From assembly GCF_014641615.1 (NCBI RefSeq), contig NZ_BMIB01000003.1, positions 186,001-250,000 on the forward strand: DNA of 64,000 nt. Reading direction: 5' to 3'. Shown here piece by piece: positions 48,024 to 56,055 of the stretch. Position 1 is the stretch's first letter. Each line of letters begins with the position of its first letter. This stretch comes from Filimonas zeae (GTDB taxonomy: Bacteria > Bacteroidota > Bacteroidia > Chitinophagales > Chitinophagaceae). The notes below the pieces were generated by a model. The model was given only the letters and a program-made list of their open reading frames with translations. It was not told the DNA's origin and made no database searches. The position numbers and the translations under genes were made by a program.

Positions 48024-48809
48024 ATGAAAGTATTGATTATTGAAGATGAGGAACTGGCAGCTGCTACCCTTCGGAATATGCTTCGCCGTATTGATCCGCA
48101 AATAGAAGTAATGGCCAGCCTGGAAACAGTGGCCGCCTCTGTAAAATGGCTACAGCAACAGCAACCTGATCTTATTTTCATGGATATTCACCTGGGCGAT
48201 GGGGAAAGCTTTGGCATTTTCCGGGAGGTTATAGTCAGTTGCCCGGTAATTTTTACCACTGCCTACGATCAGTATACACTGCAGGCTTTTAAGCATCAAG
48301 GCATTGATTACCTGTTAAAGCCTTTTGATGAGGTGGATGTAAGGGCTGCGCTGGATAAACTGGCCGCTATACGCCGGTCTGCTACACCTGCCGACGCTAC
48401 ACCTGCTACTGCTACGCCCACCGCTACTACTACGTCCGCACTGCCCGCTCCGGTAGCCGGAAAACTCCGCAATCGATTTATGATACGGCTGGGTAACCTT
48501 ATCAAAACCGTTCAGATGGATGAAGTGGCCTGGTTTATGGCTTCTGATAAATACCTGTTTATGGTTACGAAAGATCAGCAACGGTATATTATTGAAGAAA
48601 CCATCAGTAGTCTGGAACCCCAGCTGAACCCCGAAACCTTTTTCCGCATCAACAGAAAATTTATCATCAGCATTCACGCCATCCGCGAAATGCACCGGTT
48701 GCCGCGCAACCGGGTAAGCATTGTACTTAATCCACCTCCGCAGGAGAGCATGGATATTATAGTGAGCGAGGAGCGGGCGGAAGAGTTTAAGCAGTGGCTG
48801 AATTTGTAA
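48024..48809 (+). CDS. LytTR-family response regulator
   Basis: 261 aa. Receiver domain at about 1-118 with acidic pocket (IEDEE) and phosphoacceptor Asp54 (LIFMDIHLGDG), Thr in FTTAYD and Lys in YLLKPF. A linker of about 25 residues rich in Ala, Thr and Pro joins it to a LytTR DNA-binding domain at about 148-258 (RFMIRLGNLIKTVQMDEVAW, FFRINRKFIISIHAI). It should be controlled by the LytS-type kinase at 38825-40429 and may regulate the intervening protease/SusCD genes. Separated from SusD by a terminator. Confidence 0.95.
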   Translation: MKVLIIEDEELAAATLRNMLRRIDPQIEVMASLETVAASVKWLQQQQPDLIFMDIHLGDGESFGIFREVIVSCPVIFTTAYDQYTLQAFKHQGIDYLLKPFDEVDVRAALDKLAAIRRSATPADATPATATPTATTTSALPAPVAGKLRNRFMIRLGNLIKTVQMDEVAWFMASDKYLFMVTKDQQRYIIEETISSLEPQLNPETFFRINRKFIISIHAIREMHRLPRNRVSIVLNPPPQESMDIIVSEERAEEFKQWLNL

Positions 48810-48825
48810 CAATGCCGTTTGTGCA

Positions 48826-49800
48826 TTACCCCGTTACCTCTGCATAGCAAAGTTGTATGTACTTTTCCAGTGCTGCCTTGTTCACATTTTGGCCAATAAA
48901 TACCAGTCTTGATTGCCGCTTTTCATCGGCCTGCCATTTGGCGCCAGGTACCCAGCAGTGCGTGCCTGCTACTGACTGTAAAATCATCCGGTGTTCCAGA
49001 TCGTCAGCGTATACAAAACCTTTAATACGGTAAAGGGTATTGCCAAAAGTGTTACTCAGCGTGTTCAGCAGAAAATTGAAGGCTGAAAAATCCAGTGGTT
49101 GCTCCAGTGTAAAACTGGCGGACTTAATTTTTTCGTGTGTCAATCCTGTTTCCTGGCTGGCGCGTGTTGTGGCTTGTACCATTTTGTCGCTGCGGTAAGC
49201 AAACAGTTGCAGAATGTCGCAATCAGCCGTAACGCCATAATTGCTTTCATGTATCGTTGCCATCGGGTTAACACCAGCAAGCAGGTTCTTTACCATTTCC
49301 ATTGAGTTGGCGGTGGTTAGCATATCTGTTTTGGTAAGCAGCAACACGTCTGCAAAAGCTACCTGCCGGCCTGCTTCCTCTGTGTCCATCAGTTGCTGAG
49401 CTATGTGTGCGGTATCTACCATGCAAACCACAGCATCTATAAAGCACTTTTCCTGCACCATAGGGTCCATAAGGCTGGCTGCAATGGCGGCGGGATCTGC
49501 CACGCCGGTTGCTTCTATAATAATATGGTTAAATGCTTCTTCATTTTCCAGAAGCTGTGCTACTGCTTCTGATAAAGCACTGTTGTGCGTACAGCAAATG
49601 CAACCTGCACTGATGGTTCTGATGGCGGCAACAGCATCGTTATTCAACAGGTCTGCATCAAAAGCATAATTCGAAAATTCGTTTTCAATAACAGCAATCT
49701 TTTTATCCTGCCTGCTTTGCAGCAGGTAATTCAGCAGGGTTGTTTTGCCACTGCCTAAAAAACCTGTAAGAATGGTAATCGGTACTCTCTCGTCTTTCAT
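48826..49800 (-). CDS. COG0523 / CobW-type GTPase (metal chaperone family)
   Basis: 324 aa from the ATG at 49800; an in-frame ATG 39 bp upstream is possible but less typical. Walker [16 protein letters not shown], the metal-binding CICC motif in GCICCTHNSALSEA, GTPase motifs TEATGVADP-like and LLTKTDM, and a C-terminal CobW_C domain at about 215-320. The family hands zinc, cobalt or similar metals to client proteins. It stands alone, with no metal-repressor-like site seen upstream. Metal unknown. Confidence 0.92.
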   Translation of the reverse strand: MKDERVPITILTGFLGSGKTTLLNYLLQSRQDKKIAVIENEFSNYAFDADLLNNDAVAAIRTISAGCICCTHNSALSEAVAQLLENEEAFNHIIIEATGVADPAAIAASLMDPMVQEKCFIDAVVCMVDTAHIAQQLMDTEEAGRQVAFADVLLLTKTDMLTTANSMEMVKNLLAGVNPMATIHESNYGVTADCDILQLFAYRSDKMVQATTRASQETGLTHEKIKSASFTLEQPLDFSAFNFLLNTLSNTFGNTLYRIKGFVYADDLEHRMILQSVAGTHCWVPGAKWQADEKRQSRLVFIGQNVNKAALEKYIQLCYAEVTG

Positions 49801-49861
49801 TGCATCATGCTTTACTGCTGGCAAAAAACTGCCACACACTATTTCTGGTGCAAATATGACT

Positions 49862-49893
49862 AAAAAAGCATTGCCTGCTGCCAGGCAACGCTT
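49862..49893 (-). terminator. Rho-independent terminator for the small gene at 49908
   Basis: On the minus strand the stem CTTGCC-type arms TTGCCTG/CAGGCAA, extended by AAGC/GCTT with one mismatch, are followed by TTTTTT. It lies 14 bp after the stop of the 100-codon gene, which supports that gene being real. Confidence 0.75.
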
Positions 49894-49907
49894 AACCGGG
49901 GGATTAT

Positions 49908-50210
49908 TTAATTTCTATGGATACATCCTGAAATGGTCGCTGTATTTTGGCCCGATGGGTGAAATTCGTTCCTGCTATTTACCAGATATTGAGTGGAATT
50001 TAAAAGCGCATGTAATTTCTGGTATCGGACTTCTTCTTGTGCTGTTAACGCAGCGCCATTTTTCTTCCTGTCTTTTAACTGATCTAAATCTTTCTGCTGG
50101 GTTATCAGATCGTCTTCATATTCCTGTCCTCTTTGAAAAGAATAGGTTTCTATGTAATCAAATTCAAGTTTGTTGATGTATTCCGGGGTATTTACAGATA
50201 TTGCTTCCAT
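49908..50210 (-). CDS. Small hydrophilic, probably coiled-coil protein, unknown
   Basis: 100 aa, highly charged, with a helical stretch DDLITQQKDLDQLKDRKKNG (about 34-53) likely to form a coiled coil. No signal peptide or known domain. A good terminator directly downstream supports it as a gene. It is divergent from 50271-50630. Function unknown. Confidence 0.6.
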   Translation of the reverse strand: MEAISVNTPEYINKLEFDYIETYSFQRGQEYEDDLITQQKDLDQLKDRKKNGAALTAQEEVRYQKLHALLNSTQYLVNSRNEFHPSGQNTATISGCIHRN

Positions 50211-50270
50211 TTTATAAATATAGGATAGCTTAGATGATAATTTTAAGTAACAACATTTACAGCATAACTC

Positions 50271-50630
50271 ATGCAGGACATTCCATATAAATATAGGTTA
50301 AGGCCAGCCTACGGCTCAGACAAGTTGTTGCTGGAGTTTTCTATAGACAAGCCGGATGGTAAATTTGAGAAAGCTTTGTTTTCAGCGTTGGAAAGCATAC
50401 ATCCTGTTATTGAAGATATAGCAGACCTGTGGATGAATGACGAGGTGTTGCTGACTGTTGCTACTGATAGGGGCAGCTTTTTGTATTCCAAAGATATTTG
50501 GGGTTTTGCATTCATCATGGCAGAAGAGAATCAGGACTGCATTTTAAAAATTGATGCAATTCTGAATACAAGCAGCTTTTTTCAAAAAGAAGAGGTAGAC
50601 TACGGGATGTACAAAACACCCCGTAGCTAA
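50271..50630 (+). CDS. Small cytoplasmic protein, unknown
   Basis: 119 aa, acidic, no membrane segment or signal peptide. Mixed alpha/beta sequence with LLEFSIDKPDGKFEKALFSA and ILKIDAILNTSSFF; no family recognised. Starts 60 bp from the divergent small gene. The amino acid make-up is protein-like and the frame is not a shadow of another gene. Confidence 0.65.
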   Translation: MQDIPYKYRLRPAYGSDKLLLEFSIDKPDGKFEKALFSALESIHPVIEDIADLWMNDEVLLTVATDRGSFLYSKDIWGFAFIMAEENQDCILKIDAILNTSSFFQKEEVDYGMYKTPRS

Positions 50631-50637
50631 CCGCAAC

Positions 50638-50676
50638 TTCGCTGTCATATAGTTATCTGCCAGGGCAGGAGGCGAA
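50638..50676. terminator. Possible branched terminator between convergent genes
   Basis: Outer arms TTCGC/GCGAA enclose a CTGCC-AG-GGCAG hairpin, followed on the plus strand by ATTTTAT. It lies between 50271-50630 (plus) and the M20 gene (minus). Weak U-run, hence only possible. Confidence 0.4.
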
Positions 50677-50686
50677 ATTTTATACA

Positions 50687-51979
50687 TTACTTACCTGCTT
50701 TCGCCGCATAATCAATCACCAACTGGCAAAACGTTTTCACCCCCACATCCAGCTTAGAGTCATCTATGTAAAAATCCGGTGTATGGTGGGCCGCTGCTTT
50801 GGCCGGGTCCTGGTCCAGAGGCATACCGCCCAGGAAAAAGAAAAAGGCGGGTGCTTTATCTCCAAAGAAGGAGAAGTCTTCGGCGCCGGTGGTCCAGTCG
50901 CTTTCTTTTACATGGTCTTTGCCCGCAGCGGCTTCCAGTGAGGGTAGCATGCGTTTTACCAGTTCGGGATTGTTATAGGTAACTTCTGTTTTGGTGGTTA
51001 CGGAAAAATTGGCGGTGGCTCCGGAAGCTTCGGCTATTTTGGTGGCGGTTAGTTGCATTTTTTCGTGCACCTGTTTTTGCATTGCGCCATCCAGGGTGCG
51101 TATGGTGCCTTCCATCAGCAGGTCTTCCGGTATAATGTTGTTACGCACGCCGCTGTGTATTTTGCCTACAGTAATTACTACGGGTGCTTTGGTAAGTTCT
51201 GCCTGGCGGCTTACAATGGTTTGGAAGCCCTGTATAATCTGTGCAGCTACCACCACAGGGTCTATGCCCGACCAGGGCTGTGAACCATGCGATTGTTTGC
51301 CTTTTACCTGTACGCTAAACCAATCGCTGGAAGCCATTACGGCGCCTGATTTGTATTTAATGGTGCCCACAGGTGTCTGGGAGTTGATATGTAACCCGAA
51401 TATGGCGTCTACCTTTGGGTTGTCCATAACGCCTTCTTTAATCATCAGTGGCGCGCCGCCTTCCTCATCACCGGGAGGGCCTTCTTCCGCAGGTTGGAAT
51501 ATAAATTTTATGGTGCCGTGCAGGTCTTTCTGCATGCTGCTGAGTACCGTAGCAGTGCCCAGCAGTATGGCCACGTGTGAGTCATGCCCGCAGGCGTGCA
51601 TTACCGGTACTTTCTGGCCCAGGTATTCGGCGGAGTCTACTGATTTAAAAGGGATAGAGGCACGTTCTTTTACCGGCAGGGCATCCATATCGGCACGCAG
51701 TGCTACTACGGGGCCGGGTTTGCCGCCTTTCAACAGTGCTACCACACCGGTTTTGCCTACGCCGGTTTTAACTTCCAGCCCCAGTTGTTGTAAACGGGCT
51801 GCTACAAAGGCAGCAGTATGGTATTCCCGGTTAGAGAGTTCGGGGTTCTGATGCAGGTGTCTGCGCCAGGCTACCACAGAGTCTTTGACCTGGGCAACTT
51901 TTGAATCCAATGCAGTGGTTTGCCCATAGGAGAGCAGAGGTGTAGCTGAAAATAGCAGCAGCACAAAGCGATACTTCAT
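50687..51979 (-). CDS. M20-family amidohydrolase/peptidase, secreted
   Basis: 430 aa with signal peptide (LLLFSATPLLSYGQ). Typical hippurate/N-acyl-amino-acid amidohydrolase motifs: RRHLHQNPELS, ALRADMDALPV, MHACGHDSHVA (metal His and Asp), FIFQPAEEGPPG (catalytic Glu) and the dimerisation domain with SHGSQPWSGIDPV. Two metal ions expected. It would remove acyl or amino groups from amino-acid conjugates in the periplasm. Downstream end of a six-gene minus-strand run. Confidence 0.94.
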   Translation of the reverse strand: MKYRFVLLLFSATPLLSYGQTTALDSKVAQVKDSVVAWRRHLHQNPELSNREYHTAAFVAARLQQLGLEVKTGVGKTGVVALLKGGKPGPVVALRADMDALPVKERASIPFKSVDSAEYLGQKVPVMHACGHDSHVAILLGTATVLSSMQKDLHGTIKFIFQPAEEGPPGDEEGGAPLMIKEGVMDNPKVDAIFGLHINSQTPVGTIKYKSGAVMASSDWFSVQVKGKQSHGSQPWSGIDPVVVAAQIIQGFQTIVSRQAELTKAPVVITVGKIHSGVRNNIIPEDLLMEGTIRTLDGAMQKQVHEKMQLTATKIAEASGATANFSVTTKTEVTYNNPELVKRMLPSLEAAAGKDHVKESDWTTGAEDFSFFGDKAPAFFFFLGGMPLDQDPAKAAAHHTPDFYIDDSKLDVGVKTFCQLVIDYAAKAGK

Positions 51980-52015
51980 AAGCGGATGCAGTTTGTATAA
52001 ATATATTGAAAATAT

Positions 52016-52717
52016 CTATACTGTGGCGGATGGGTCGGCTGCCAGCAGCTGATCCAGCCTGGCACCTATGCCTTCGCCTTTCATAGCGGTTTCTATTTCC
52101 TCAAAACGTCCTTTGCCTACGGTTTTCTGAATCCTACCTTCCTTCAGGTGGTGCAGGTGATCGCAGGAATCGTTGAGTGTAGAAAAGATGTGCGAACTCA
52201 TTACTACTATTTTGTTGGCCTGTTTCAATCGGGCAATGATTTCGCGGATAATGATATTGCTGTGTATATCCACACCGTTAAACGGTTCATCCAGTATAAA
52301 CAACTCATTCTGCTGTATCAGCAGGCCGGTAATAGCCAGCTTTTTCTGCATACCGGTGGAGTAGTTTTCAGCATATTCCTCCAGCGGCAGGTCAAACACA
52401 TTGCCGGCTTCTATATCGGTGCCGTAGCGGCCTCTGGCATGGGCCATAAGCTGTAAGTATTCTTTGCCGGTAAGGCGCGAGAGAAAGTAAGGTGTAGCAG
52501 GTAAAAAGCCGGTTACATTTTTCAGCAGCCCACTGCCTTCATAACGGATGGTACCCGTATATTTTTTCAAGCCAGCCAGGCATTTAAACAGCGTGGTTTT
52601 ACCCGCTCCGTTTTCACCGGCTATGCCGTTTACTTCACCACGTTTCAGCTCCAGGTGAATGTTCTGTAAAACGGTGTGTTCACCATAGCTTTTATTCAGG
52701 GCTTCAATGGTAATCAT
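52016..52717 (-). CDS. ABC transporter ATP-binding protein
   Basis: 233 aa. Walker A GENGAGKTTLF, signature YSTGMQKKLAI, Walker B LFILDEPFNG, and H-loop in VMSSHIFSTL. Short C-terminal extension. The start overlaps the permease stop by 4 bp, so both form one exporter-type transporter. Substrate unknown. Confidence 0.95.
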   Translation of the reverse strand: MITIEALNKSYGEHTVLQNIHLELKRGEVNGIAGENGAGKTTLFKCLAGLKKYTGTIRYEGSGLLKNVTGFLPATPYFLSRLTGKEYLQLMAHARGRYGTDIEAGNVFDLPLEEYAENYSTGMQKKLAITGLLIQQNELFILDEPFNGVDIHSNIIIREIIARLKQANKIVVMSSHIFSTLNDSCDHLHHLKEGRIQKTVGKGRFEEIETAMKGEGIGARLDQLLAADPSATV

Positions 52718-53631
52718 GTAAGATAGGGGTTAAGCTGTGCAGCAGCACGTTTAAAATAGTAAGGAATAAACAACAACAGCAGCGGAGGGCAAACCAACGC
52801 CACTGCCATGCTGATGAGTTGCGGCAGGCCGGGTTGTGCGGGATAAGCGGAGTACTTTACTACTACGCTCATTAACACGTTCAATATGCCGGCCAGTAAC
52901 AGCAAACCGGTAATCCATGCCTGTTGCGGATAAAAACCGCTGAGCAATAAGGTAATGGGTAAACACAATAATAGCGTATGGTACAAGGCTGTTTTTATTT
53001 TAGCCAGCAACAGTTGCTTTGGGGTTAAGGCATATACCCATACGTAAAAATCCGGTTCCGGCTGTGTGTAAAAGCCCATACACTGCAACAGCAACGCGGC
53101 TAAGGCAACCAGCGAAAGATTGTAGTTATCTACATACAATCCAATACCGGTAAGCACCAGCGCGATTAATATTACCCACCACTGACGGCGAAAACCTGTA
53201 GTAAACTCAAACGGCTGCTTTGAAAAAGGTGTGGGTATTACCCGGGCGGAGTGGCGAAGCTGGTTGATGCGCGATAATACTATGCTAACAGCTATCACTG
53301 CCAGTGCAGCTAACCACTGCCGGTATACCAGCAGCATGATACTGAAAGGAGCTGCCAGCAACAGGTTCTCTGCCAAACGTACCCGATGGTATTGTTGAAT
53401 AGCAAACAGTGTTCGCAAAAAGTTATTCCGTTCTGCTGCACCCAGCGGCACCAGGCTCATTAGCGCAAAAAGTAGATACAGGTAAGGGGCGTAAGGAGTG
53501 CGCGCAAACAACAGCACGGTCAGTGCAGGAAAGCCGATAAGTATACCGGCTAAACCTGCATAAGAAGGCACACCAAACGCCTGTATACCGCGCAGCAGGC
53601 GGCGATACTGAATCTGAAAGTAAGTTTTCAT
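52714..53631 (-). CDS. ABC transporter integral membrane subunit
   Basis: 305 aa with about eight hydrophobic segments and a basic N-terminus (YFQIQYRRLLRGIQAF). No named permease family recognised, but it is directly coupled to the ATPase gene (4-bp overlap) and begins 1 bp before the stop of the upstream dehydrogenase gene. Likely the channel of a small Bacteroidota ABC exporter. Confidence 0.82.
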   Translation of the reverse strand: MKTYFQIQYRRLLRGIQAFGVPSYAGLAGILIGFPALTVLLFARTPYAPYLYLLFALMSLVPLGAAERNNFLRTLFAIQQYHRVRLAENLLLAAPFSIMLLVYRQWLAALAVIAVSIVLSRINQLRHSARVIPTPFSKQPFEFTTGFRRQWWVILIALVLTGIGLYVDNYNLSLVALAALLLQCMGFYTQPEPDFYVWVYALTPKQLLLAKIKTALYHTLLLCLPITLLLSGFYPQQAWITGLLLLAGILNVLMSVVVKYSAYPAQPGLPQLISMAVALVCPPLLLLFIPYYFKRAAAQLNPYLT

Positions 53632-53632
53632 T

Positions 53633-54481
53633 TTACAGCGCGCCTTTACCTATTACAGTCCAATCCTCGTGTCCATGGCCTTTTTCAATCCACTTGTCCA
53701 TCTCCACTGCAATAGCAGGTATCACGGCCAGGTGGGTGCCGGTTTGTTCGGCTGCATCCAGAAACAACTGAGTATCCTTACGGGCCATACTCAGCTCCCA
53801 GGAGGGTTTGTCGTATTTGCCGCCGCCCATGCGTTGCAGCCTGGCGGGCAGCATTGCGCCGGGGTTCCAGTTATCAAAAAGCGTAGCTACTTCGTTAAAG
53901 GAAATGTTTAAACCTTTGGCCATTGCCAGGGTATCGGCAATGCCTGCGGTAAAGGTTACCAGAAACAGGTTGCCTATCAGTTTCATGCCTGCGGCCTTGC
54001 CTTCCTCTTCACCAAAGTTCAGCAGTTTACCGGTCATAGAGGCCAGTACCGGTTCCAGCTGTTGTATTACTTCCTGGTTGCCGGATACCAGCATAAAACC
54101 GGTACTTTCCAGTGCATTTACCGGGCCCATAAATACCGGCGCATGCAAATAGGTGTAACCCAGTTGCTTCCAGGCTGCGGTTCGCTGGGCGGCACCCTGT
54201 GCAGAGGTAGTGGTATGATCTATAATAACAGCGCCGGGTTGCAGGGCCGGACGGGCCATGGCCAGCACTTCATTTACAGAGGTATCATCTTTCAGGGTCA
54301 GGTGTATTCTTTCCGCGCCATGTACAGCGGCAGCCACATCGGTAAATGCTTTGGCCCCTGCTGACTCCAGTTCTTTTGCTTTAGAGGGCGTGCGGTTCCA
54401 TACCTGTACTTCATTTCCTTTTTTCAGGAGCGCTTTCACAAAATTGGCTCCTAACAATCCCGTTCCTAAAAATGCGATCAT
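53633..54481 (-). CDS. NAD(P)-binding dehydrogenase of the 6PGDH/HIBADH family
   Basis: 282 aa. N-terminal Rossmann motif FLGTGLLGANFVKALL, NADP-type NRTPSK after the second strand, and the catalytic Lys in the helix GKAAGMKLIGNLF. Length and layout match beta-hydroxyacid dehydrogenases (3-hydroxyisobutyrate or glyoxylate/succinic semialdehyde reductase-like). Substrate not determinable. Part of the HxlR-led run. Confidence 0.9.
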   Translation of the reverse strand: MIAFLGTGLLGANFVKALLKKGNEVQVWNRTPSKAKELESAGAKAFTDVAAAVHGAERIHLTLKDDTSVNEVLAMARPALQPGAVIIDHTTTSAQGAAQRTAAWKQLGYTYLHAPVFMGPVNALESTGFMLVSGNQEVIQQLEPVLASMTGKLLNFGEEEGKAAGMKLIGNLFLVTFTAGIADTLAMAKGLNISFNEVATLFDNWNPGAMLPARLQRMGGGKYDKPSWELSMARKDTQLFLDAAEQTGTHLAVIPAIAVEMDKWIEKGHGHEDWTVIGKGAL

Positions 54482-54484
54482 CGG

Positions 54485-55570
54485 TTATTCTTTCGATAAA
54501 GATAACAACAACCGGTTACCTTTTTCATCTACGCTGTAGAGCCCTTCCCGGTTAATCAGCAAGGCAGCGTGGTGACCTTCATGCTGGTTTACATCTATCC
54601 CCAGTACTTTGCCGTGGTAGCGGATGGCCAGGGTGGTATCGGTAATGGTGTGGCCTACCACAATAGTGCGGCAATGGTATTGTTGCAGGGTACTATCTAC
54701 CACTGCTTCGTCCAGCGCCGGGCTGGCAAAATAGCCACGGTACCAGAAAGGCGACCGGCTGTCGAAAAAGCATTGCAGCGAATCGGGAATGTTTTTGCGG
54801 GCAGCCGCATACCAGGGGCGGCACAGGGTGTTGATTTGCTCCGGGGTATGGTTCATACGCAGTACATCGGGAGATAATCCGGCGTGCATAAACAGATAAC
54901 TGCCGGTTCGTTCTATAATATTCTTGCTGCGCAGCCACCGGCCCAGCTCGGCATCTTCATCAAACAGGGTACGGATATCTCTTCCCAATGTCCACGCGTG
55001 TTTAAAAAAGCGGGCATCGGTATAGCGGTAATCGCCGTTCAGCTGCATAATATCGTGATTGCCCAGTAATACCTGTACAAAACCACCGGCCGCGTGGGCT
55101 TTTTCTTCCAGGCTGTACAGCAGCCATAACCAGGGTAGTACATCCACACCACGGTCAAACAAATCGCCGGCTACTACCAGGTGCCCTTTGCCAAAGGTCC
55201 AGTTGTATTGGCTGTCTATAACATTACCTGATATCAGTAACGCGCGTCCGGCGGCAAACTCGCCTTCTATGTCAGACAGGGCAAAAAGCTGCTCCGGCAT
55301 TTCGTATTCTGCTGGTGGAATGGGGGCGTCATGTAACTGAACGGTAAAGTTCCATTCGGGGTGGTTGGCTACGGGCACCGTAAAGGTATTACTGCCGGGG
55401 CCGCTGCGACGTATCAGGCGTGCGCTGCTCCGCAAAACATCGCCCTGTTGCAACAGGGTAAATGCCACGGCCGTGTCTTTATTGGGGCAATAAATGTATG
55501 GGCCATCAACAGGCTCTTGCGCCGTCAGGTGTAAACAGGTCAGCAGGGCAGGAATGATCAATAGTTTCAT
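54485..55570 (-). CDS. Calcineurin-like metallophosphoesterase, secreted
   Basis: 361 aa with signal peptide (LLTCLHLTAQ). A beta-rich N-terminal part (to about 105) precedes the phosphoesterase domain. Metal motifs are LSDIEGEF (the usual DxH has Glu in place of His), VAGDLFDRG, LLGNHD, FMHAGLSPD and VVGHT. This resembles the Shewanella-like protein phosphatase branch. Two-metal phosphatase in the periplasm; natural substrate unknown. It lies 3 bp upstream of the dehydrogenase gene. Confidence 0.9.
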   Translation of the reverse strand: MKLLIIPALLTCLHLTAQEPVDGPYIYCPNKDTAVAFTLLQQGDVLRSSARLIRRSGPGSNTFTVPVANHPEWNFTVQLHDAPIPPAEYEMPEQLFALSDIEGEFAAGRALLISGNVIDSQYNWTFGKGHLVVAGDLFDRGVDVLPWLWLLYSLEEKAHAAGGFVQVLLGNHDIMQLNGDYRYTDARFFKHAWTLGRDIRTLFDEDAELGRWLRSKNIIERTGSYLFMHAGLSPDVLRMNHTPEQINTLCRPWYAAARKNIPDSLQCFFDSRSPFWYRGYFASPALDEAVVDSTLQQYHCRTIVVGHTITDTTLAIRYHGKVLGIDVNQHEGHHAALLINREGLYSVDEKGNRLLLSLSKE

Positions 55571-55605
55571 ACCTAAAGAACAGGTAGAAACCCAAAGCGT
55601 AACAA

Positions 55606-55980
55606 TTAATCCTGCTGGTAAGCGCCGTCCATATCTTTAAAAGCCCACAGTGCCATCGCATTAATTACCGGCAATAAGCCCTGTCCACCACCGCTGAGGC
55701 GGTAAGTAACAAAGGGCGGCACCACCGGTTTGGATTCACGTATTACCAGCCGGTCGGCTTCCAGTTGTTTCAATTGCTGTATCAATACCTTTTCGGTAAT
55801 GGCCGGAATGGCGCGTTTCAGTTCGCTATAGCGTTTATCACCCTCAGAAAGATGGTACAGGATAATGGGTTTCCAGTAGCCGCCTATTTTTTCCATTACG
55901 TAGGTAACCGGGCATTTTTCCAGTGCAAACTGCTTGTTCTGCTGTATGGTAGAAGATTCTTTAACAACTGTCATATACAC
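55606..55980 (-). CDS. HxlR-family winged-helix transcriptional regulator
   Basis: 124 aa. The family-typical Cys is in EKCPVTYVMEKIGGYWKPII, followed by the winged helix (YSELKRAIPAITEKVLIQQL, LEADRLVIRESKP). HxlR proteins often sense electrophiles or oxidants through this Cys and control a divergent gene. Here a NmrA-type gene is divergent across a 75-bp region holding a TACTT/AAGTA inverted repeat. Confidence 0.95.
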   Translation of the reverse strand: MYMTVVKESSTIQQNKQFALEKCPVTYVMEKIGGYWKPIILYHLSEGDKRYSELKRAIPAITEKVLIQQLKQLEADRLVIRESKPVVPPFVTYRLSGGGQGLLPVINAMALWAFKDMDGAYQQD

Positions 55981-55995
55981 CTACTTTGGGGTAAG

Positions 55996-56011
55996 TACTT
56001 GTAAAAAAGTA
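55996..56011. promoter_or_regulatory. Candidate HxlR operator
   Basis: TACTT, six bases, AAGTA: the symmetry and base content match known HxlR-family sites such as the TACTATT type bound by YodB. It overlaps the likely -33 TTG of the divergent NmrA-type gene, so binding would block that promoter. The palindrome AAGTACTT at 55993-56000 overlaps it. Confidence 0.55.
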
Positions 56012-56029
56012 AGTGTAAAGGTAGCTTTG
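55999..56029 (+). promoter_or_regulatory. Promoter of the NmrA-type gene
   Basis: TTG at 55999-56001, 20 bases, then TAGCTTTG at 56022-56029, an exact TAnnTTTG -7 match. It lies 26 bp before the start codon. Confidence 0.6.
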
Positions 56030-56055
56030 CTTCAGCAAATAAAAAACAGCAGTAT

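Noticed and set aside
50991..51851. 286-codon plus-strand open frame
   Set aside because: Antisense to the M20 amidohydrolase, whose motifs cover the whole stretch.
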